A stretch of 10,985 bases of DNA from assembly GCA_005880605.1 (NCBI GenBank), contig VBIS01000064.1, positions 1 through 10,985 of the forward strand, written 5' to 3'. The notes beneath the pieces are model-generated. The model was not told the DNA's origin. It made no database searches and saw nothing but the letters and a program-made list of their open reading frames with translations. The first letter of the stretch is position 1; each line of letters opens with the position of its first letter. Shown in pieces: positions 6,159 to 10,985 of this stretch. A program made the translations under genes and the position numbers. This stretch comes from Chloroflexota bacterium (GTDB taxonomy: Bacteria; Chloroflexota; Dormibacteria; CF-121).

Positions 6159-6754
6159 TACAGCGCACCGGCCTCCCGCAGACTGCGGAAGCGTTCCGCC
6201 GATACCACCAGGTGATCCAGAACTTCCACACCGAGTAACCGGCCCGCCTCGAGGAGATGCCGGGTCACCGCCAGGTCCTCGGGACTTGGGGTTGGGTCAC
6301 CGGAGGGATGGTTGTGTGCCAGGATGACCGCGGCAGCCCCCAGGGTCAGCGCCGGCCCAAAGACCTCGCGCGGCTGGAGCGCTGCAACGTTCAGCCCGCC
6401 CACAGCCACTTTCTCGCATCCGACGGGCTGGTTGCGCGTATTTAGATAGAGCACGGCGAAGCACTCCTTCGGACTGCTGCGCAGGTCCTGGAACTGGAGC
6501 AAGGCCTCCCTTGGTGAGGTGATTGCGGGCGCGGCACTGTCGGCCGGAATATGCCAGCGTCTGGCCAGCTCGCGAACCATCAGGAGCCGGCGGACTTGTG
6601 CCGGCCGAAACCCGTGCCGTCGCGCCGCGTCCCGCAGGTCACCCGGCTGACGCTCGACAATGCCGCCCTCGGCCAGCAAGGCCTTCACCCCAACCAGGTC
6701 AGCTCGCTGCCCGAGCAGTGCCGCCAGCAGACCTGGCTCGTCGGGCGCAGCCAC
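6158..6754 (-). CDS. radC: RadC-family JAB/MPN-domain protein
   Basis: A 198-aa RadC (UPF0758) protein, slightly shorter than the usual 220-230 aa. About 5-70 is a reduced helix-hairpin-helix-like helical region (PAQVRRLLMVRELARR). About 78-197 is the JAB/MPN domain. The metal motif H147-x-H149-x7-S157-x2-D160 (HNHPSGDPTPSPED) is intact, as are E130 in QPREVF and the C-terminal DHLVV. The historic link of RadC to DNA repair is not well supported; its biochemical role, perhaps as a metallopeptidase-like or DNA-associated protein, is unsettled. The start is a GTG at 6754. A perfect TATAAT ends 6 nt before it, so the transcript may be leaderless; the GGGAG between box and start is too close (1 nt) to be a good ribosome binding site. 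It lies 42 bp downstream of the SPFH-Tim44 operon on the same strand and carries no sign of a mobile-island context. Confidence 0.93.
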   Translation of the reverse strand: MAAPDEPGLLAALLGQRADLVGVKALLAEGGIVERQPGDLRDAARRHGFRPAQVRRLLMVRELARRWHIPADSAAPAITSPREALLQFQDLRSSPKECFAVLYLNTRNQPVGCEKVAVGGLNVAALQPREVFGPALTLGAAAVILAHNHPSGDPTPSPEDLAVTRHLLEAGRLLGVEVLDHLVVSAERFRSLREAGAL

Positions 6755-6760
6755 GCTCCC

Positions 6761-6766
6761 ATTATA
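6761..6766 (-). promoter_or_regulatory. -10 box (TATAAT) of the radC-like gene
   Basis: On the minus strand, TATAAT is followed by GGGAGC and then the GTG start. With normal spacing, +1 coincides with the G of GTG, implying a leaderless mRNA. No good -35 box is found 16-18 bp upstream, so an activator or an alternative sigma factor could be needed. Confidence 0.5.
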
Positions 6767-6769
6767 CTA

Positions 6770-6785
6770 CATATCTGTGTATATG
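6770..6785. promoter_or_regulatory. Small palindrome upstream of the radC-like -10 box
   Basis: CATAT (6770-6774) and ATATG (6781-6785) form an inverted repeat with a 6-nt spacer, just upstream of TATAAT in the 42-bp gap. Its position between -10 and -35 would suit an operator. The repeat is short and AT-rich, so chance is a real alternative. Confidence 0.25.
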
Positions 6786-6796
6786 CCGTCGCTGGG

Positions 6797-7033
6797 TTAG
6801 TGGCGGCTGAAGAGGGCGATCAGGACGACAACAACCACGACGACGACCAGGACCGCGACGACCACGCCCACCATCACTGCCGTTCGGTTGATGGTCGTGT
6901 CGGTGATGGGCGCGTCGACCGACATCGGCGGTCCCGGTTGAATCGGCGAGCCGGCGCCGGGCGGCAGCGGCGAGCCGGGTGCCATCGGGTCCGGCCCGCG
7001 GCCCTCGCGAGTTGGTGGGTCCAGCTCGCTCAT
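6797..7033 (-). CDS. 78-aa Pro-rich tail-anchored membrane protein
   Basis: A small protein of unknown function. Residues 1-42 are Pro/Gly-rich and probably disordered (12 Pro). Residues 53-75 are one membrane helix made almost entirely of Val, Ala and Leu, including a run of eight Val. Only SRH remains after it, so the chain is likely C-tail anchored with the Pro-rich part in the cytoplasm. The ATG at 7033 overlaps the TGA of the upstream Tim44 gene (ATGA) and has GGAG (7042-7045 on the complement) 8 nt upstream. A longer in-frame version to 7117 would only read through the Tim44 gene. It sits third in the SPFH-Tim44 operon and may be a membrane partner of those proteins; that role is inferred from position. 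Confidence 0.75.
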   Translation of the reverse strand: MSELDPPTREGRGPDPMAPGSPLPPGAGSPIQPGPPMSVDAPITDTTINRTAVMVGVVVAVLVVVVVVVVLIALFSRH

Positions 7034-7941
7034 CCCTGCCACTCCGACGCTTGCGTGATATTGTCGAGGACCCAGCCGAACTGCCCGCTGGTCACAGTCG
7101 CCTTGCAGTAACTGCACACGCCCGATTCATTGATCGACAACGGCGCGCCGCAATTGGGACACTGCGTCACCTCGGCGCCTTCACCCGCTTTGGTGCGCGC
7201 CGCCCCGCTTCGAATAAAGGTCCAGTACTCCGTGAAGTTCTGGCTCTGCCGCGAGCCGTAGATCACCTTATTGGCCGTGGTGTCGTCCACCTCGTAGTCG
7301 GCGGCGCTGGCATCGATGCGGACCGTGATGGTATCGAAGTTGGGATCGGTCTGCACCTTGACGATATGGACGCCACCGATGACCAGGTTGTCGAGCATGT
7401 TCTTCTTGTGCGCCGCGATCATGGCATCGATCTGGGTCTTCCAGCGGTGGTAGATGCCGTCGGACATGTAGACGCGTGCGGGTTCGAGGTTGCGATCCAT
7501 CCATGACTTCTGCAGTGCAAAAAAGGCGGCCTGCGCGCGGTCCAGGAACATTTGCTGGTTGAAGTTCGGGTCCTTGGCCTGCAGCGCTGCCAGGTCTTCG
7601 GTGACCGTCGAACGCATCTGCGCCATCGGGGCGTAGGCGGGGCCGAAATTGGAGGCCTGCATCGGATTGCGGAAGCTCATACGGCGATAGACCTGCCACA
7701 GGGCGAAGAGGATGAAGAGAAAGAAGAAGAACCCGCCTCCGCCACCGCCGAAGAAGAGAAAGGGCAGCAGTAAGCCGCCGCCGCCGAACCCGCCGCCTCC
7801 ACCGAAGGAGCCGCCGCCACCAAATCCGCCGCCACCACCGCCGAAGCTCTGGCCGCCACCGGCACGGGCAAAGGCCAGCAGCGGGCTCGTCAGGAGAAAC
7901 GACAGGGCCAGAAAGGCCGCCAGCGCAACGCGCCGCCGCAT
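7030..7941 (-). CDS. Membrane Tim44-like protein with Gly-rich linker and zinc ribbon
   Basis: A 303-aa protein. Residues 1-26 form a signal peptide or first membrane helix (MRRR, then a hydrophobic core ending SPLLAFARA). About 28-70 is an extreme Gly/Phe tract. About 71-85 is a membrane helix (FFFFLFILFALWQVY) followed by RR, which places the rest on the cytoplasmic side by the positive-inside rule. About 108-245 is the Tim44/MrpL45-like domain (DPNFNQQMFLDRAQAAFFAL; FDTITVRIDASAADYEVD). About 259-296 is a Cys4 ribbon, C261-P-N-C264 and C276-S-Y-C279, followed by SGQFGWVL. The ATG at 7941 overlaps the upstream TGA region; the GTG at 7947 is equally possible, gives a 4-bp GTGA overlap and adds two residues. 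A longer frame to 8034 would run through the SPFH gene. It is second in the operon and paralogous to the soluble protein at 5166-5873. A bacterial role is not established for this family; a scaffold or membrane-quality function is an inference. Confidence 0.87.
   Translation of the reverse strand: MRRRVALAAFLALSFLLTSPLLAFARAGGGQSFGGGGGGFGGGGSFGGGGGFGGGGLLLPFLFFGGGGGGFFFFLFILFALWQVYRRMSFRNPMQASNFGPAYAPMAQMRSTVTEDLAALQAKDPNFNQQMFLDRAQAAFFALQKSWMDRNLEPARVYMSDGIYHRWKTQIDAMIAAHKKNMLDNLVIGGVHIVKVQTDPNFDTITVRIDASAADYEVDDTTANKVIYGSRQSQNFTEYWTFIRSGAARTKAGEGAEVTQCPNCGAPLSINESGVCSYCKATVTSGQFGWVLDNITQASEWQG
7732..7860 (-). repeat. Gly-rich low-complexity tract in the membrane Tim44 gene
   Basis: Tandem GGN codons encode runs such as SFGGGGGGFGGGG and GSFGGGGGFGGGG (residues about 28-70), seen on the plus strand as repeated CCGCC/CCACC. 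It separates the two hydrophobic segments and would lie outside the membrane. Length variation by slippage is plausible, and assembly errors are likely here. Confidence 0.8.
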
Positions 7942-7943
7942 TT

Positions 7944-9047
7944 TCACTGGGCCGGTGCCGGTGTGCCTCCGCCGGTGAGTGTTTGGCCGCAGTTGGTGCA
8001 GAACTTTGCGGTCGCCGAGTTCTGGGTGCCGCACTTCGGACAGGCAACCGTGGCCCCGGCCGGTGCGGGCGCCGGTGAGAGCGCCTGGCCGCAGCTGTTA
8101 CAGAACTTCGCGCTCTCCGCGTTCAGCGCATGACAGTTGGGACAGCGAACCTGGATCTGGCCACCGGCCGCCAGGGTCTGACCGAGTTGGCCGGCGACCT
8201 GGCCGCCCACGCCGAGGCCGACTCCGAGGAATGCCGGGTTGACCCCGCCACCCTGACCTGGGCCCTGGGCGAGTCCCTGCCCGGCGCCGATCATGGCCGC
8301 CCCAGCCGCGTACTGCTGGAAGCCACCGGCGAGCTTGGTGTACTGGACATCCTTGAGGAAGTTCTTGAGTTTGTCTTCGTCCTCGGGCTTGAGGGTGATC
8401 GTGAAATTACCAAGCCGGACGATCTGCAGGCCGTAGCTGTTGATGTTGCGCTGGACCTGCGCGATGGTTTCCGATTCGATCTCGTCGGTATGCGCCGCGA
8501 TACCGAGCAGCGGCCAGCCGTTGCTGACGACATGCGAGACGACGTCGGTTCGCAAGGTCTTGAGCAATTGCTCCCGCATCCAATCCGTGATCTCGTCATT
8601 GGTCGAGAGGTTCTGGGTGCCGACCAGGTTGACGATCAAGGATTGCGGCTCGACCACCTTGAGCGAGTACTCGCCAAACACGCGCAGCCCGACGCCGAAG
8701 TTGGTCTGCGGGTCGACCACGTTGTCGATGGCTCCGCCGAAGGGCAGGTTGGGGAACTCGCGGGTCGAGATGAAATAGAGCTCGGTACGGAAAAGGTTCC
8801 CGCCGCTGGCGGCGTCCACCAGGATGCCGAGGAAGGGAATCTCAGATGAGTCGAGCGTGACTCGGCCCGGCTGAATTGTCCCCTGGATGCGGCCGTCGCG
8901 GAAGAAAACCGCCAACTCGTCCTGCTCGACGGTCAGCTGGGTCAGTTTGCGGATGTTCGTATCGGGCCACTTGAACAGAATCTGGCCCTTGGCTGAATCC
9001 GGCCGTGCGATGAACTCGCGCCGGACTTCCTGGCCGAAGATACCCAT
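7944..9047 (-). CDS. SPFH-domain protein with double C-terminal zinc ribbon (YdjI-like)
   Basis: A 367-aa protein, first in the operon. About 8-215 is an SPFH/Band-7-like domain of the virion-core/YdjI type (QLTVEQDELAVFFRDGRI, LDSSEIPFLG, TREFPNLPFGG, VGLRVFGEYSLKVVEP). About 222-240 is a charged helix (KPEDEDKLKNFLKDVQYTKL). About 241-298 is a Gly/Ala/Gln-rich linker (GQGLAQGPGQGGG). Two Cys4 ribbons follow: C302/C305/C316/C319 and C336/C339/C350/C353, each with a KFC-x2-CG end. There is no signal peptide or membrane helix, so membrane contact would be peripheral or through partners. The ATG at 9047 has a strong GGAGG (9053-9057 on the complement) 5 nt upstream. The stop overlaps the start region of the Tim44 gene. 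In Bacillus, YdjI works with PspA and YdjG/H in membrane stress; no PspA gene is visible here. Confidence 0.9.
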   Translation of the reverse strand: MGIFGQEVRREFIARPDSAKGQILFKWPDTNIRKLTQLTVEQDELAVFFRDGRIQGTIQPGRVTLDSSEIPFLGILVDAASGGNLFRTELYFISTREFPNLPFGGAIDNVVDPQTNFGVGLRVFGEYSLKVVEPQSLIVNLVGTQNLSTNDEITDWMREQLLKTLRTDVVSHVVSNGWPLLGIAAHTDEIESETIAQVQRNINSYGLQIVRLGNFTITLKPEDEDKLKNFLKDVQYTKLAGGFQQYAAGAAMIGAGQGLAQGPGQGGGVNPAFLGVGLGVGGQVAGQLGQTLAAGGQIQVRCPNCHALNAESAKFCNSCGQALSPAPAPAGATVACPKCGTQNSATAKFCTNCGQTLTGGGTPAPAQ

Positions 9048-9091
9048 CTATACCTCCAATGTTGGATCCGGCGGTTCAGCTGCCCATCGGC

Positions 9092-9122
9092 GTTATAGCA
9101 GAAAACCGTCCGACCTAATCAA
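9092..9122 (-). promoter_or_regulatory. Probable promoter of the SPFH-Tim44 operon
   Basis: On the minus strand, TGCTATAAC gives an extended -10 (TGnTATAAC, core 9092-9097), with a TTGATT (9117-9122) 19 bp upstream. The wide spacing is tolerable with an extended -10. Initiation near 9085 would leave a leader of about 38 nt carrying the GGAGG site. The divergent gene starts at 9153, so the 105-bp gap must serve both directions; no equally good boxes are seen on the plus strand. Confidence 0.4.
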
Positions 9123-9152
9123 GTCCTTCCCCAACGCGGTGACCGGCAAACT

Positions 9153-10985
9153 ATGAGCCTTCCAGCGCCCCTTCTTCACCCGGACTGGCGCACGTTAAAG
9201 CCGGCGCGGCCGCGCGCCTGGATGATCCATCTGAGCACGCCCGGAGTGATACTCGCCATGTACGGGGTGCTCGCCCTGGGACTGTTTGCCGCCACCTGGA
9301 CCCAGCCGTTCTCACATGTCATCGGCGACGGTCCCGACCCGCCGGTCTTTATCTGGTACCTGCGCTGGGTCCCGTTTGCGCTCGGTCATGGGCTCAATCC
9401 GCTGTTCACCAACTACGTCGATTTCCCCCACGGGATCAACCTGATGTGGCAGACGTCGGTGCCATTGCTCGGCCTGCTGCTGGCTCCCGTGACGCTCACG
9501 CTGGGGCCGGTCTTCGCCTACAACCTGCTGATGACGGCGTCGATGGCGCTCGCCGCCTGGTGCGGGTTCCTTGCATTCCGCCGCCATGTGGCGCGTCCCT
9601 GGGCGGCCGCCCTTGGTGGGCTGCTGTTTGGCTTCTCGCCGTACATGCTGGCCCAATCGCTCGGGCATCCGCACGTCGGGGTTGTCTTCATCTGTCCGCT
9701 GATGCTGATCGCATTCGAAGAGACCGTGCTGCGGCAGAGGCGATCGCCGTGGCGCCTGGGCCCGATGGTCGGCGCTCTGGCCGCGGTACAACTGCTGATC
9801 TCCGAGGAAGTGTTGCTGACGCAGCTTCTGCTTGCCGCCATGGCGCTCGCCATTCTGGTTGGCTTGCACCCGGGCCAGGTCCGAATCAGGGCGGCCTACA
9901 TTCTCAAGGTCGTTGGGCTGGCGGCCGGCATGCTCACACTGGTCGCCGTGTGGCCGTTGTGGACGCAGTTCTTTGGCCCGCAGGCGGTCCACGGCACCCT
10001 GGCGGCGTCGAATGTTTTTGTCACCGACGTCGCCGGCCTCATGCTGCCGACATCGCTGCAGGCGGTCGCGCCCGCCGCGCTCACCGCCGTCACCGACCGG
10101 TTCAGCGGCAGCCAGTATGAGGCCGGGGCATTTGTCGGTCTGCCATTGCTGATCCTCCTGGTGCTCGCCGTGGTGCGCTGGTGGCGGGCCCCGGTCGTTC
10201 AGGTTGCGTCGATGCTGGCGCTGCTCGCCGGCGCCCTCTCGCTCGGGGTCACGTTCCACCTCGGCGGCGTCACCACCGGGATCCCGGCTGGGCTGCTGGC
10301 GGTCGCATTCCTGGCCGTGACGCGCTCGCGGGTCGGACGGCTGACGCCCGTGATCTTCGGGCTGGTCTGGGGCGGACTGGCGACGGTGCCGCTGCTGCAC
10401 AATGTCGTGCCCAGCCGCCTGATGCTCTATGTGTTCCTCTTTGCCGGCCTGCTGCTGTCGGTGCTGGCCGATCGCTGGGACTTCACATCGCCCCGGCGGA
10501 CGATCGCCGTGGGGGCGATCGCAGCTGTGGCGCTGTTGACGCTGCTACCGCGGCTGCCGTTTGCCACCTCGCCGACCAACGTGCCGGCCTTTTTCTCGGC
10601 CGGCGCGGTCTCGAGCCTTCCGACCGGCAGCGTCGCGCTCGTGGTCCCTTACGCGCACGAATTCGAGTCGCGAGCGATGCTCTGGCAGCTGAGCGCGGAC
10701 CTGCGGTTCAAGATGCCGGAGGGCTACGCCAACCTACCCGGCCCGGCCCTGGATCCAGCGCCCACGATGCTGGGCCAGGACCTGATGGCGATGCAGCAGG
10801 GAGTGCGGGCACCGGAGGTGTCCACCGCGTACCGCGCCGCGGCGCTGGCGGAGCTGCGACGCTGGCAGGTGCAGGCCGTGGTGCTGGGCCCGATGGCGGG
10901 CGAGGATCGGATGCTGGCATTCCTGACGGCCGTGATGGGAACGCCCCCGACGCACGATGGCGAAGTGTATCTCTGGAGGCTAAGC
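9153..10985 (+). CDS. GT-C-like polytopic membrane protein (partial, runs off the window)
   Basis: An uninterrupted frame of 611 codons from ATG 9153 to the window edge with no stop. About a dozen hydrophobic segments fill residues 28-500, followed by a soluble C-terminal region (about 505-611) ending in EVYLWRLS. The first loop contains D59 and D62 in GDGPDPPVFIWYLRW, then HGLNPLFTNYVDFPHGINLMW, matching large bacterial membrane proteins of the GT-C glycosyltransferase type, where acidic residues in the first external loop bind the lipid-linked donor or the metal. The substrate is unknown. Family members usually end soon after a V-x-LWRL-like strand, so only a few residues are probably missing. 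The ribosome binding site before 9153 is weak; an internal ATG at codon 24 is an alternative. It is divergent from the SPFH operon. The long minus-strand frame inside it is a composition artefact. Confidence 0.85.
   Translation, partial: MSLPAPLLHPDWRTLKPARPRAWMIHLSTPGVILAMYGVLALGLFAATWTQPFSHVIGDGPDPPVFIWYLRWVPFALGHGLNPLFTNYVDFPHGINLMWQTSVPLLGLLLAPVTLTLGPVFAYNLLMTASMALAAWCGFLAFRRHVARPWAAALGGLLFGFSPYMLAQSLGHPHVGVVFICPLMLIAFEETVLRQRRSPWRLGPMVGALAAVQLLISEEVLLTQLLLAAMALAILVGLHPGQVRIRAAYILKVVGLAAGMLTLVAVWPLWTQFFGPQAVHGTLAASNVFVTDVAGLMLPTSLQAVAPAALTAVTDRFSGSQYEAGAFVGLPLLILLVLAVVRWWRAPVVQVASMLALLAGALSLGVTFHLGGVTTGIPAGLLAVAFLAVTRSRVGRLTPVIFGLVWGGLATVPLLHNVVPSRLMLYVFLFAGLLLSVLADRWDFTSPRRTIAVGAIAAVALLTLLPRLPFATSPTNVPAFFSAGAVSSLPTGSVALVVPYAHEFESRAMLWQLSADLRFKMPEGYANLPGPALDPAPTMLGQDLMAMQQGVRAPEVSTAYRAAALAELRRWQVQAVVLGPMAGEDRMLAFLTAVMGTPPTHDGEVYLWRLS

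Noticed and set aside
6105..6160. Resemblance to a 5S rRNA or tRNA fragment (CCGAACTC and GTTCGGATC strings)
   Set aside because: Only about 8 matching bases in each case; no cloverleaf, acceptor stem or 5S helices, and the segment is fully explained as a nested hairpin.
7034..7117. N-terminal extension of the 78-aa membrane protein
   Set aside because: The added residues come from reading the Tim44 gene in another frame; the ATGA overlap with a GGAG site fits better.
7948..8034. N-terminal extension of the membrane Tim44 protein
   Set aside because: The extra residues overlap the ribbon-coding end of the SPFH gene and would bury the signal peptide about 30 residues inside.
8130..8849. Plus-strand frame of 239 codons
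   Set aside because: Antisense to the SPFH gene; the minus-strand reading has the domain, ribbons and a strong ribosome binding site.
9312..10400. Minus-strand frame of 362 codons
   Set aside because: It lies wholly antisense to the membrane-protein frame; its translation is Arg/Gln/Asp-rich without motifs, as expected for the complement of GC-rich hydrophobic codons.

Overview
The window is a GC-rich bacterial chromosome segment. I see no rRNA, tRNA, CRISPR array, transposase or phage gene. Gene content (hybrid GAF histidine kinase with an OmpR-type regulator, a zinc-ADH-like oxidoreductase, a sorbosone-dehydrogenase-like lipoprotein, an SPFH/zinc-ribbon protein, Tim44-domain proteins, a large polytopic membrane protein) plus frequent GTG/TTG starts and an apparently leaderless gene suggest a Terrabacteria-type organism, for instance Chloroflexota or Dormibacterota. 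That placement is an inference and was not tested.

Layout. 1-2813 (minus strand): a hybrid sensor kinase and, 11 bp behind it, a winged-helix response regulator, followed by a small possible ribbon-helix-helix protein. 2895-5068 (plus strand, divergent from the kinase): a zinc-ADH-like oxidoreductase whose stop codon overlaps the TTG start of a secreted beta-propeller dehydrogenase lipoprotein. 5068-5921: a soluble Tim44-domain/zinc-ribbon protein bracketed by two related about 50-bp GC-rich inverted-repeat elements, each beginning at a stop codon. 5929-6158: no gene, but a perfect 12-bp terminator hairpin, an orphan promoter-like sequence and a long imperfect hairpin. 6158-9047 (minus strand): a four-gene run in transcription order SPFH/double zinc ribbon, membrane Tim44/zinc ribbon, 78-aa Pro-rich tail-anchored protein, RadC-family protein. 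The first three overlap by 4 bp at each junction if the coupled starts are used; the radC-like gene follows 42 bp later with its own perfect TATAAT box. 9153-10985 (plus strand): a GT-C-like polytopic membrane protein, open to the window edge and probably lacking only a few C-terminal residues.

The most interesting part is the SPFH-Tim44-tail-anchor operon together with the soluble Tim44 paralogue at 5166-5873. The two Tim44 proteins share a Cys4 ribbon followed by a SGQFGW motif, and the SPFH protein carries two Cys4 ribbons of its own. This looks like a cytoplasmic-face membrane assembly with common zinc-ribbon adaptors, loosely comparable to the YdjG/YdjH/YdjI membrane-stress proteins of Bacillus. 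That comparison is by architecture only.
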